A stretch of DNA of 64,000 nt from contig QZLH01000228.1 of NCBI GenBank assembly GCA_003833135.1, positions 38,889 through 102,888 on the forward strand, in the 5' to 3' direction. The translations under genes and the position numbers were made by a program. Below the pieces are notes generated by a model. It ran no database searches. It was not told where the DNA came from and was given only the letters and a program-made list of their open reading frames with translations. Every line of letters begins with the position of its first letter. Positions within the stretch are counted from its first letter, which is position 1. The DNA is from Oehlia diaphana (lineage: Eukaryota; Glomeromycota; Glomeromycetes; Glomerales; Glomeraceae). Shown one piece after another: positions 34,193 to 44,910 of the stretch.

Positions 34193-36649
34193 CGATGATG
34201 ATGATGATAGCATATTCGTAAAAAATAAGAAAACTCCCACTAAATCAGAAAAAACAGTTGATATCGATCCAAATTCGATAATACATCCTTCAGATGATAA
34301 AAATTCTAACGCATCAGATTTAAAAACATCTGAAGTATCAACAGAAAGTAATGTTATCGATAATACACAATCAAACTCCGGTACGACCCTTCAAAAAAAG
34401 AAACCTAGTTTACGAAAAAGTGTGACAATGGGCCATTTATATGTGGATCAAAAATGTGATGATGAGGAACTTGAATCTGAATTTGTTGAAGATCTTGCAC
34501 CTTTGCCAATTCCTCCAGCTCCAACAAAATCAGAAAGACCTATTAGTCGAAGTAATTCATCGCATAAAAAAACTCATATTCGTTATAAGAGTGATCGTAC
34601 TTCGGAAATATCATTAAACAAAAATGATAAGATACCTGGTTATGCTGATTATAAGAGACGTGAAAGTATGAGCGGAGCATGTTCCGGAGATTTACCTAGA
34701 GAAAAATTGATTTTAAAAAATGATGATGAAATAATTGCGCAATATCAATTAGGTAACTGTATAGGAAAAGGACAATTTGGTGCAGTTTACAGAGCATTAC
34801 ATTTAGGTACAGGGCAGATGGTTGCTGTCAAGAGAATTAAACTTGAGGGGAAAATGTCTGATGAGATTGAACAACTTATGCATGAAGTTGAACTTTTAAA
34901 ATCACTTTCTCATCCAAGTGTCGTCAAATATGAAGCATTTATTATGACTGATGATCATATTAACATTATATTAGAATATGTGGAAAACGGTTCCCTTCTA
35001 CATACACTTAAATCATTTGGAGCTTTTCCAGAGAAATTGGTTGGTTCTTATGTAGTTAAAATATTGGAGGGTTTGGTATACTTACACACAAAGCAAGTTG
35101 TACATTGTGATCTTAAAGCAGCAAATATTCTTACAACAAAAAATGGGAATGTTAAATTATCAGATTTTGGTGTTTCGTTAAATCTTAAAATGATGGAGCA
35201 TGTTAGCACTGAAGTTGCGGGTACACCAAATTGGATGGCACCTGAAGTAATTGAACTTAAAGGAGCGTCAACGGCATCAGATATTTGGTCTTTAGGTTGT
35301 ACTATTATTGAATTATTAACGGGAAAGCCTCCATATTCAGATCTTCTTGCAATGACAGCTCTATTTAGAATAGTAGAAGATGATTGTCCTCCTTTGCCAG
35401 AAAATATGTCTGATGATCTTACAGATTTTCTTAAACAATGCTTTCATAAGAAACCTTCAATGAGGCCAACTGCTCGAGATTTATTTAAACATAATTGGAT
35501 TAGAAGTAATTGGGCGTTGAAAGAATTGAGAACCCAGGAAAGTTTGCCATTTTTACGAAGAATAACATCTGATACTAAACTATCTGAACTTAATCCAAGT
35601 TCACTTAGCAACATTAGTAATATTAATGATACTATCATAGAGAATAGTAATAATGAATCTCTTACAGAACCGGAATCAACAACCCCACCAATTAGTAGAA
35701 AGTCAGCTAGTTCTCCAAACGTTGCTCTTACTCCAACAAAATTATTAGCAGCAACTCCTATGGTCCCGCATCGATTTGTAAAGAACTCTTTTGGCAAACG
35801 TTAGTAAAAAATTTTTTTTATCATATGCATCATTAATTAAAAAAATAATAATTGAAAATTAACTTTCAATCATTTTTAAAATTATTATTTTTTCCCCCTT
35901 CTTTTATTAGCCGTTACATGCAAGATATGTCAAAGTACTGTTAAAAAACACGCTGTCATGTGTGAAGGTATTTAATTTTAATAATTATTTTTTATTAATT
36001 TACCATCAAACATATAATAACTTACATTTTTTTTTTATTCCTAAAAATTAAAAGAATGTAATATGGTATGTCACACAAAATGTTCCCCAAATGCACCATT
36101 TCCATGCACATTGAATAATCACTTAATAAGATATATTCCGCTTGGATTGGTACGTCATTCATACTATATATATTTTCATATTTTTAAATAATTGCTAATC
36201 TTCTTATAACCACCCTTTTTTTCGAAAATCATAAGATTGATGACCCACTTTCAAGGCTAAATAGTATTGGAACATCATCAGATACAGAAGTTCCTACAAT
36301 AACGAGTCCTATAAATAGTTTACCAACAACTTTAACACCATCTTCGCCAAAACGGAGATTTGTTAAAAAAGCCAAAAAAGAAGACTCAATAAATTCACAA
36401 ATATCAATAGCGGATAGTGTAGATTCATCGGCATCGGCAGCGTCAAGTTCAAATATGGCGGATTCGAGTTGGTATGGTAATAATAGACATTTTAGTATAG
36501 ATAATATTAATAACAATAACAACAACGGAGGGGGGAGTGGTAAAGGAAGTGGGAAAGGTAAAGCAAAATCAAAAAAGAAAAATGATATTGGATCAAATGG
36601 TAATGGTAATGGTCATGTTAAAAAAGACGATGATTGTGTGATTATGTAA
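32992..36649 (+). CDS. CH domain-kinase-C1 finger-CaaX protein (8 exons, 964 aa)
   Basis: Exons 32992-33215, 33360-33426, 33555-33593, 33699-33764, 33867-35799, 35911-35967, 36055-36149 and 36236-36649 join in frame with GT-AG introns. Residues ~41-147 are a calponin-type CH domain (LKDGVLLC, NKLQPDVIP, MENISNFLNAARKFGL, DLFE). Residues ~199-246 are poly-Asn then poly-Asp. Residues ~425-677 are a Ste-family kinase, nearest Cdc15/SepH/MAP3K-epsilon: glycine loop GKGQFGAV, Lys454, catalytic loop HCDLKAANIL (545-554), DFG 565-567, GTPNWMAPE ending at 592. The HRD arginine is Cys, so it is a non-RD kinase with all other catalytic residues present. Residues 767-813 fit a C1 zinc finger: H-x12-C-x2-C-x10-C-x2-C-x4-H-x2-C-x7-C. 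The C-terminus is basic, then DDDCVIM, a CaaX box like that of K-Ras4B. Inferred role: a membrane- and cytoskeleton-associated kinase in septation or polarity signalling. The start is the first ATG in frame with the CH domain. Confidence 0.9.
34065..34206 (+). repeat. Coding AAT/AAC then GAT microsatellite
   Basis: Inside the kinase gene's large exon, runs of AAT/AAC (Asn, broken by Asp and Ile) are followed by GAT/GAC repeats giving about 18 Asp in a row. It encodes a disordered acidic linker between the CH and kinase domains. It is a likely site of length polymorphism. Confidence 0.9.
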
Positions 36650-36917
36650 TTTTTTGTTTTTAAATTTTTTAAATTTATTTTGTTAAAAAAAAAAAAATTA
36701 ATAATTTCTGAATTTAAATTTAGCTTTTTTTTTGTAAAAAGGACTTTTTTTAAAAAAAATATTTCAATTTAAAAAAAAAAAATTTTTAATAATAAAAAAA
36801 ATTTTATATTTAAAAGTATTTATTCTTTAACTCAATGATTACAAAATTATTCTTGGGAAATTCTTAATAATGAATAAAGATATGCTATAAAATAACATTG
36901 TTAATGAGGGTCTCCGC
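36650..36917. other. 3' flank of the kinase gene, A/T homopolymers
   Basis: No gene was seen. It contains alternating A and T runs and several AATAAA-like sequences (for example 36789, 36875) that could serve as polyadenylation signals. Confidence 0.4.
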
Positions 36918-37097
36918 CCATCATTTTACCAACAGGATTTCACAAACAGGATAATCTAATTATCCTAAACCTTATTCTAACTCTAATCCTATTCCCTTAC
37001 TCCAAACCTAAATTCCCTGATTGATCGTCGGCGCAAAATTTTTCCGAAATGACCCTGTCGGCAGAGAATTTGTCGGTGAAATGGTTGTCAGTAAATT
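36918..37097. mobile_element. Inverted-repeat element with telomere-like core (copy 2)
   Basis: The left arm carries CATTTTACCAACAGGATTTCAC. The right arm carries TGTCGGCAGAGAATTTGTCG, then GTGAAATGGTTGTC. The core (about 36955-37020) reads TAATCTAATTATCCTAAACC and on to CCTAAATTCCCTGA, matching the core of the copy at 4217-4525 (ATAATCCACTTATCCTAACC). It is shorter, because the left arm has only two sub-repeats. It has no ORF. Confidence 0.7.
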
Positions 37098-37773
37098 GAA
37101 TGCATTTATTTCACAAACGTATTTCATTAGAAAATTTGAATATTTCGCTCACATGGCGAAAATTATTATGATCAAACTTTTCAAAAAGACACGATGGTAA
37201 GCTAACATATTATCTATCAAATTCGTTTGGAAATTAGATGGGAAGAAAGTGAAGTTGGATAAAATGAATAAAGAATGAGTCTAGAGATTAAGACGATAAG
37301 AATTATTAATTATAATGAACTAATTATTCTAAGAAAAATGTTGGCTTTCGCTTATATAATCTGATTATGCATCGACTACGCGCGAAAAATTTGCAACGGT
37401 TTGCGACGGTGCACATGATAAATTTTCCTCTTAAAAAGATTACATTTTAAGTATCAAACTCTTCAATTTGAGTTTTGATGTTTAGAACCGAAGGAATGAA
37501 GGCCTTAACCTTCAGATAAGAATAATCATTAATTTAGTTGATTATTATCATAATTAACTTGTTGCGTATAATAATATTTTTGTAAATTCTAATATATGCT
37601 CCTTATGAGTAATTGGTTATACTGGAATTTCTATAGAATTTGAAATGATAAAGATGATAAAGAAGATATAAATGTATTTTACTATTTAATTTTAATTATG
37701 ATTGGTCTTTAATATTCTTCAACAATTTTACCAGATTGTAATTTGTTAGGAGCCATCTATAAAATATATTGGG
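37098..37773. other. Intergenic, no gene recognised
   Basis: AT-rich. No readable conserved frame was seen. The sequence around 37376-37420 is slightly GC-richer (CGACTACGCGCGAAAAATTT, GCAACGGTTTGCGACGG). Confidence 0.35.
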
Positions 37774-38063
37774 TTTTGACTGAGTTATTATCAATATTAG
37801 GAGATTAGGGTTACTATAAGATTTTTCTTTATCTTTTTCTTTTTCTGTCTCAGCTTCCCAAGATATGCATTATTTGTTATTTGCTTAAATTCGTTTCTTA
37901 TTTTAACGAATATAATGTGTTTGGGTTGAGTTATTATCGATCCTAGGAGACTTAGGCTATTATAAGATTTCTTCTTTACCGCTCCTTTTTCTGTCTTAGT
38001 TAATACCGAAACTTCTTGTTTCAGTACGCAATTTTCTTCCTGAACCTTTCTTGCAACTTCCAT
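37774..38063 (-). pseudogene. Coiled-coil protein relic with internal duplication
   Basis: The minus frame from 38063 reads MEVARKVQEENCVLKQEVSV, LTKTEKGAVKKKSYNSLSLL, GSIITQPKHI, consistent with a charged coiled coil. Just downstream in another frame comes a diverged copy of the same text: ETEKEKDKEKSYSNPNLLIL, IITQSKP. The DNA shows the duplication directly: GAGTTATTATC(A/G)AT…AGGAGA(T/C)T(T)AGG occurs at about 37782 and 37930. The frame change makes it a relic. It has the same orientation as the other relics up to 46.6 kb. Confidence 0.5.
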
Positions 38064-38984
38064 ATGTTATAATTGTCGTGTCAAAAATTCCATAATTAAA
38101 AAGTGAATAAATATGAGAATATTTTAACTTGGGACATTTTTTTTTTAACTGTAATTAAATAATTCTGATTACTTTAAACAATCCATTTACAATAATAACA
38201 AAAACTCAAAACTGAATTATATAATTAAATTATTAAAAAAGAAATGAATTTTTATATAATTTCTTTTCGCTTTTGCCCTGTAATTTTTTTTGATTTGAAT
38301 AATCAAATAATATAAATTAGGCTAAAAAAAAAAAGAGGAAAAAACAATCCGATTTTAAAAGAAAACAAAAAATAAAGATGGTATACTTACGAGTTACGAA
38401 CATCCTGATAAGTGAACCAATCATTGGTACCCGTTGATCATTGATATAATATCGGCTAATTTGCTATTTGATATTTTTTACAATTTTGAATGTTGTGCGA
38501 CGCATCAAGCAGTCTGTTATTGTTAAACCAGTTCTTTACGTTTACAAAAATAAACAATTATGAAAATGATAAATCAATCAAATGTGAATATAACAGCACC
38601 AGTACGTCGAATTCTCTGTTATCAAACACGAATAAAGGATCATATAATAACTTGACCTCTTTTCTTTTGAATAAATTCTTTAATTTGGATATCTTGGTAT
38701 GATTGAAGATTGATCTTGTATTCTTGTATTCAATTAATAAATTATCTTTCATTTTAATTGCTTTTAATGTTTTAATCATCTTATTAAAGCAGTTTGTAAA
38801 ATATTATTATTTTTTCTTCATTTGAAGTTTACTTATTCTCTTCCTCTGCTTGCTTGCTGATCCAAGATATTAACCTTTAAAACATTAGCTATTATTTAAC
38901 AATTATAATTTTTGATATCACTCCATTTCCTTGATCTTATCTTTCATTTTCCATCATTTTCCAGCATTTCTTTTGAGCATGAAG
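38064..38984. other. Intergenic, overlapping weak frames only
   Basis: Two opposite-strand frames near 38490-38779 overlap each other. Neither shows a recognisable motif or splice context, so neither is called. Confidence 0.35.
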
Positions 38985-39140
38985 AAAATCATTCTTGTAG
39001 AGCATCATAGTTTTCATCCGCTTTAGTTAACTCTTGTTTACATAAAAATAACTCATCTTGTGTAGTTTTTAATTGTTCTATTAGCATATCTCTTTCAGTA
39101 CAAGAGAGAGCTTCATGTAGAGACAATAAGCACATTTGTC
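38985..39140 (-). pseudogene. Coiled-coil exon relic
   Basis: The minus strand reads MCLLSLHEALSCTERDMLIE, QLKTTQDELFLCKQELTKAD, ENYDALQE followed by a stop. The heptad-like charge pattern suggests a coiled coil. It is probably the 3' piece of the same degraded gene as 39446-39712, but no in-frame splice joins them. Confidence 0.45.
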
Positions 39141-39296
39141 TTGATTTGTATATTTAAACAAATTAAATATAGAATTTGTTATTAATTCTTTAAATCCTAG
39201 CTATTTTCTAAAAGCAATCCATAATTCCGTTTCTATTTTTAAATTAGCAGTAATGTTGTTGCAATGACCATAATTCAATAAAAATTATATGGTTTA

Positions 39297-39422
39297 ATGC
39301 TAATTTCTCTTCATGATCTTGATGAGGCAATTGTTGTTGAGACAACTGTTGATGATGAGGCAACTGTTGATTATGAGACAACTGTTGATGACGAGGCAAC
39401 TGTTGATGATATTGTTATTTGA
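39297..39422 (+). CDS. Tiny ORF with acidic hexapeptide repeats
   Basis: ATG at 39297 opens a 41-codon frame: MLISLHDLDEAIVVETTV, then DDEATV, DYETTV, DDEATV, DDIVI. The repeat at DNA level is GATGATGAGGCAACTGTT (18 bp, with one 15-bp variant) at 39321-39410. The units keep frame. Expression is unsupported. It could equally be a non-coding minisatellite, since a second plus frame is also open through the same bases. Confidence 0.25.
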   Translation: MLISLHDLDEAIVVETTVDDEATVDYETTVDDEATVDDIVI

Positions 39423-39445
39423 ATTTCTTTTAATAAAACACATTT

Positions 39446-39712
39446 TCACATTAATTTTGTTGAGAAAATCTTATAGTCTTTTTGCATATGTTGTATAAAA
39501 TCTTCATAATCTTCATTATTAGAATTCTCATTAGCATCAAAATCATCAGATTTATTGTCATAAAAGTATAGATTAATATAAGACAATACTTTATTGGTAG
39601 AAAATTTGATTTTCTCCAAATCATCTTCAATTTTTTTGTAGGATACCATTTTTTCTGGATTTTCTTCTGGAATAATAAGACGCAATAACGGCGAGATTAT
39701 CGTCTCCTCCAA
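39446..39712 (-). pseudogene. Acidic protein relic (88 codons open)
   Basis: An open frame begins MEETIISPLLRLIIPEENPE and contains YKKIEDDLEKIKFSTNKVLS, then an Asp/Asn/Glu-rich part (DDFDANENSNNEDYEDF) and ends STKLM. Composition is protein-like. The family is not recognised. It resembles the other acidic and coiled-coil relics of this 9-kb stretch, and it might be an intact small gene. Confidence 0.4.
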
Positions 39713-39769
39713 AAAATAAAGAACAATTATCTAGGTAACAAGTTTCTATTTATAAGAAAAAATTCATCT

Positions 39770-40187
39770 TCATTAAAAAAAGGGTAAGAAAAAAATATCT
39801 TCATCAAAAGAAGATAAAAAACACCTTCATCAAAAGAAGGTAAAAACACCTCATCAAAAGAAGTTCAAAAAAAAATTTTTTAAGGAAAGATTTGATCTGA
39901 AATTTTCTCAATAGTATTGGCGTTATTGGAAACCTTGCACTCATTCTGACATTTTTAAATTCTTCATCATACCAGTATGACATTAAGACCTTTCTTTTGG
40001 AACTCCTTGCTAGGCCTATATGGCGAAATAAAAGATTATCTTCATGAGAAAAATGTACGATCCATATCTTTATAATAAAAAAATTCAATAGCTTTATCAG
40101 CCTTATCCAATAGATCAGCACCAAATTATTGTACTGAAACTCAAATTTCAGAAATTTTATCGTATGGAAACCTTTTACTTTCTCCAA
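39770..40187 (-). pseudogene. Unrecognised relic plus short tandem repeats
   Basis: The minus strand carries coding-like text split over two frames: DLLDKADKAIEFFYYKDMDR in one and HIGLARSSKRKVLMSYWYDE, EFKNVRMSARFPITPILLRK in another. The plus strand at 39772-39872 holds three imperfect ~26-bp units containing CTTCATCAAAAGAAG. At least one frameshift is needed to join the pieces. No family is recognised. Confidence 0.35.
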
Positions 40188-41039
40188 TATATCTAATTAT
40201 TTCCTTTCAGATCTGATAAAATTGTTAGATCTAGTGACTTTATCACAATATTAATAGCTTTCTTTTCGCATTAATTTCTAGTTATTCTTTGTTATTTTTG
40301 GTACCTAATTATTCATACAATAGTATATAATATATATGAATACTCTTTTTTAAAAAAAATTGCCTTAACTATATTAACTTTTTTTGTTGATTTTAAGATT
40401 ATCTATATTTTCTTAACATATTCTTATTTTTTAAATTATCATTATCACTAATAATTCCATTGGCCAATAGATTGTAATCATATCAGTTTGTTGTAAAATT
40501 ATTAATAATCTTATATTTTTTGCATGTATCACTTAAATAGAAAATAAAGAAATTAATAATTACATATTTGAATCCACATACTATTCATTCAAATATTTTG
40601 GTTTTTAATGGAGTTTTCACTCAAAGTTCCTCTGCACTCTGCAGTAATATAATTTGGCTTCCAACACTTAACACCAATAACCTTGATGGTTGAATATTAA
40701 AATAGTTGTTTAAACTATGTCCAAAATAGTGGTATGCTTGACATGGTATATTATAATATTACCAATGGCGATGATGACCGATGATAATATAGACGATAAG
40801 TGGATAATTTCAGAAATTTAATATTAATCTTATTCTATATTGTAAACATGGAATTGCTTAACAAAATCTTTTTAACATTAAACGCCACTGTTGGGAAAAA
40901 GAATAAACCAGATAATCAACAAAAGTCAAATAAACATGGTCAAAAATCTAAATCACAAAGAAAGAAGCCTCTAGAAGCATTCCCACAATTTTCTGATTAA
41001 TTAAGGTATGTATTAAAATCAGTATTATACTGAATAAAT
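40188..41039. other. Intergenic; one weak Lys-rich frame
   Basis: A plus-strand frame at 40800-41000 ends in a basic Lys/Gln/Ser-rich tail (NKPDNQQKSNKHGQKSKSQR). It has no supporting motif or homologous neighbour and is not called as a gene. Confidence 0.3.
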
Positions 41040-42152
41040 TATAATAATCTTACTTTTTACCAAAGAAATCTCTTACTTCGTATGGAATTTTTTCTTTATT
41101 ACCCTTGCCATATCTTTGAACACCAATCCGACCAGTACTTTTTAAAAGAAATAAAATAAAAAAATTTTTTTTTTTATGCAAATTTTTTTATTAAATGAAA
41201 CAAAACCTATTCATTTAATAAACTATCAATTAATTTTCTATTATCTTGAAATAAATCTCCAAAGTAACAACTATAAGGAATTTTACATTTTCTCCATACA
41301 TTGATTTTACAATTCTTGTGAATTGTATAAAAAAGTTCACTTGCTCGTTTAATTCTACTATATTCCAACTTATTCTCACTTTCTTTGTTAGCTATCACAT
41401 TGTTTATCTCACTTTTAAATGTTTTTTTGTCACCATATGTGTTTTAGATTAAAATAAATTTTATAAAAAAACATTTCATTTAAACAATTGATCCCCATCA
41501 TATGTATCTATTAGATTTTTGATTACGTCCTTTCTTTCACCAGGATCTTTAACGAGCATTGTTCAAAATAAGAAAAATTTTCCTTTGCTACTTCCCAAAT
41601 AATTAATTATCATAAATGAATAAATAAATTACCAAGATATTTAATTGTATAAGATTCTATTTCTTTTTTAAGTTCCTCATCTTCTCTTTTTAAGACCTTG
41701 TTTTCTTTGACAAGGTTTTCGATGGTTTTCAAACCAACCTTTTCCAAAACACTTTCTGTTGGTTTATTTTGTAATTGCCAACTACTTTTTCCATATACAC
41801 TCTATTTTATTGTAAAATTATTTATTGATTAAATGATATAAAAATAACCCATTATTAATAATGGTTTTATTTTTCGTACACAATATGTATCTTTTGGAGT
41901 CACATTAGTTTGAGAGAGAAGTTAGGTTGCATTTTATCAAGGCATCAAGTTCTAAGAGAGTAGGATTATATTGATCCCTTAAATCATCAAGTCTCTCTGT
42001 CATCTCTGGATCATATTCGTCTGAATCAGTATAATCAATAATATTAAACTTTTAAGATCAATAAATTCTTGTAATAAATTCTTAAATTCACTGGTCGAAT
42101 TTCTCTAATTTCTATTGCAGTTTTCTTCAAATGTTGAAATTGCAGTAGACAT
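41040..42152 (-). pseudogene. Multi-exon coiled-coil protein pseudogene
   Basis: From ATG 42152 the minus strand reads MSTAISTFEENCNRN, a TAG, then STSEFKNLLQEFIDLKS. A frame change leads to DYTDSDEYDPEMTERLDDLR, DQYNPTLLELDALIKCNLTS. After another slip at a TC microsatellite comes TNVTPKDTYC, ending at a GTACGA donor. The next exon reads VYGKSSWQLQNKPTESVLEK, VGLKTIENLVKENKVLKRED, EELKKEIESY (a clear coiled coil). Later pieces are MLVKDPGERKDVIKNLIDTY, then YSRIKRASELFYTIHKNCKI, then STGRIGVQRYGKGNKEKIPY, EVRDFFGKK and a stop. The order is consistent with one gene of six or more exons. One stop and at least two frameshifts mark it as a pseudogene. The family is not recognised. Confidence 0.6.
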
Positions 42153-43589
42153 GTTGAAGATAATGAATGTGTTTTGGCGAAGTTTCTTAGCCACAAGTTT
42201 GCTTTGCATTTGATAATATTACTGTTTCAGATAGTGGTAGTTGATAATAATGGTAATAGACCATACTATCCTATCTATGTTAATTTACTAATAGTTTCTG
42301 ATACCGATTAAAATAATATTTAAACCTTTAGAATTCCTGATTTCTATCTAGGACTTTTTCTGATTAGTAAATTGTTTTTTCTTTACTTTTTTTACATTTA
42401 GCTATTGTGTATTGTTTGCAAATAAATGTTTTGATTTTTCAATCAGTCATATTTTGAATTCATAAAATAAGATTAAAGTCCATTAGTCTAACTTTGTTTA
42501 ATTTTTCATTATCAATTAATCCTCAGATTTAGTTTTTGTGGTATAAGTTGAATATGGATTGAATGAAATAGTGAGATTTAAGAAGTTCTCTTGCATATAA
42601 ATTTATTATTAAATAAATTATTATATTACTATAACACTATACAAAGTTGTAGGATTATCATTGTATGATTCATCATTAATAACTTTGGTTGTATAAAATC
42701 CTAAGAAATATTATTAAATATCCAGTTATTATTTTCTTTCTATAAACTTTTAGTTTTTTTCTAAATAAAATGCTGTACATTTAATTTTCTATCACTTTTG
42801 CATGATTTTATTATTTGTCTTATATATGAACTTTTGTTTGTAAGTAATGTACCATGTATGGCTTTCATTAATCAACACCTTGATGTCATAACAATATATT
42901 CAGGATAAAAAAAACCTTCTTTGACTGTTTCTTTTTCATAAATAGAGTTTCTATTCATTTTTAACCTGTCTTTCATACTTATTTCTCGCCTACAGCAATA
43001 TTTCACAATCTTTTAAATCAATTTGTAAAATCTTAATTGATGAGATAATTTTAGCTTGATCGATCTTTCTATAAGGATTATGCAGGTACTAATGTATTGA
43101 GCGGTATAATTAAAATTTAAATCATTATATACTCTCTTTGATACGTCTTCTCAGAAGTTTACCTACCATATTATGATGACTATAATCGGTTTTTAGTTTA
43201 CATAATTAATTGAATTCTTAGGTTAAAGAATAACATAAATAACGAAGCTGATATCAAGAATGTCTTATCTACTTCAATGTAATTGTTTTCTATCATCTAA
43301 CTAAAAGTCTATTAAAATTGTTTATAACATTAAAGATTGTCAAGGTTATCAAAATTAGCTTTGTGGTATTTTTACTTAGTTAGAGATAATATGGTAGTTA
43401 AGGATTGTTGTAGTATTCGAGTTATGTTATTCCCAGTAGTATAATTCAAGATAGTTAATTAAGAAATCCGATTTGATTGCCAGAAATTGATGATAATTGA
43501 ATGTTCTCTTTCGTTGCTCCTTGAAATCCCTTTTCTTCCTTTCTCTAACTATATTATACCCTTTAAGGTTTTAACTTAACACATCTCCA
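42153..43589. other. Intergenic with a short relic
   Basis: The minus strand at about 42880-43010 reads REISMKDRLKMNRNSIYEKE, TVKEGFFYPEYIVMTSRC before a stop, probably another fragment of the relic group. Otherwise AT-rich DNA without a gene. Confidence 0.35.
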
Positions 43590-44125
43590 GTTTAAGGATT
43601 TTGCAGACCCAAAGCATGCCTCATTAGTTTCTCTCCATAGCCTTTATCTTCTTTGACTACAGTATAATCAAGAACATTCGACATACATAAGCTCAAAGAA
43701 AATATCTAAATATTTTATCAATTTTTTCAATTAAAATTTTATCAACTATTTTAATAATATTAGAAAAAACTGTTTGATATTAATATAATTCTCTGCCTTT
43801 CTTTGAGTTCTACCTAGTGTTTTCATTATTAATAACTCTATCAATGGTATCTTTATTAAAGTTTATAAAGCATCATCCATATATGCTATTGCAGGAACTG
43901 ACTCTGCAATGAGTCCATATACTTCCCAAGGCGTCACCTAATGAATGATAGATGTTGTAAAACACCTCAAAGTCATCATGGTGTGAGGAGATGTTCTAGT
44001 TTTGAAAAATATTTTTCAAATATCCAATCTTAATGTCGTCAATCTTAATGTCATCAGTGCCATATTTTAGAGAATTTTCTATATAGGTGTCTATCTGATT
44101 GGGAGTAATAGGTGGCATTTTTCTT
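43590..44125 (-). pseudogene. Unrecognised protein pseudogene starting MPPITPNQID
   Basis: The minus strand from about 44118 reads MPPITPNQIDTYIENSLKYG, TDDIKIDDIKIGYLKNIFQN, a TAG, then HHDDFEVFYNIYHSLGDA. A frame shift gives PWEVYGLIAESVPAIAYMDD, and another gives DTIDRVINNENTR. At 43600-43690 follows SNVLDYTVVKEDKGYGEKLM, RHALGLQNP and, past stops, GYNIVRERKKRDFKEQRK. Text quality is high between lesions, so decay is fairly recent. The family is not recognised. Confidence 0.5.
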
Positions 44126-44865
44126 TTGAAAAACAATAATGATAATGTGAAGTAAAAAAAAAAATTTTTTCTTTTTCTTTTATTAAAATCATCATCATGA
44201 AAATATAGACTCTGAATATCTCTAATCAAGTCATCAATTGTTATTAAATTCGGTGATTAAAATGTCAATAGTTATATCAGATATAAAACTTTTTGTTCCC
44301 TTGATCACTCATGTTTTTTGGTCTCCTCTAATTTTATATTTTTTTATCAGTTATATAATTCTTAAAAATTAAAAAAAGCTATAGATTTGATGAGTTTTAA
44401 CTAAATATTTTAAATCTTACTTTTTATTATGGAAGATTCTTGCCACAGAGATGAACTATGTGCGTTAACTCTATGTCCGATCTCCAGCAGTTGAAGCAAT
44501 TATTTTTTTAATAATTTATTATTTTTAATATCCAGGTTGTGTAATGTTAAGTTTCCAAAAGTAAGGTAATCAATTATTTGAAGTATAGTAGGTCTTAAAG
44601 AGTAAACTTAATTTGTGTTCTATAATTCTAATTATTCATTAATTCTCCTGCCAATCTGAGAATTTTTGACGTCCACAATATTTATTTGTTATAGTAATTG
44701 ATCTAATTGTTTATACTATATATAGCCATAATACTCGTACAGATAGCATACTATTCTAATTGAGCCTATGGGCACTATCCAGACAAATATAAAATAATTT
44801 TATAGCCAAGGCTCTTTTACTTTATCATCTTTACAATTCTTAGCCAAATGATCAATTGACGCAAT

Positions 44866-44910
44866 CCTATAAAAATTTTTCCGAGTTTCTTCAGAATTTT
44901 TTTTATAGGG
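44866..44910. mobile_element. Small CCCTATAAAA element, 45-bp deleted copy (copy 3)
   Basis: It starts CCTATAAAAATTTTTCCGAG and ends AATTTTTTTTATAGGG, with AAT on both sides (44863-44865 and 44911-44913). The inside keeps only GAGTTTCTTCAGAA from the larger copies. It is an internally deleted derivative of the elements at 4105-4213 and 10115-10210. Confidence 0.65.

Noticed and set aside
35444..35797. 117-codon minus frame
   Set aside because: Antisense shadow of the kinase exon, without motif.
35802..35804. TAG taken as the end of the kinase gene
   Set aside because: A GTTAGT donor overlaps it, and splicing to 35911 completes a C1 finger with correct spacing, so the coding sequence most likely continues to 36649.
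38490..38779. Two overlapping opposite frames
   Set aside because: They mirror each other, and neither has splice context or motif.
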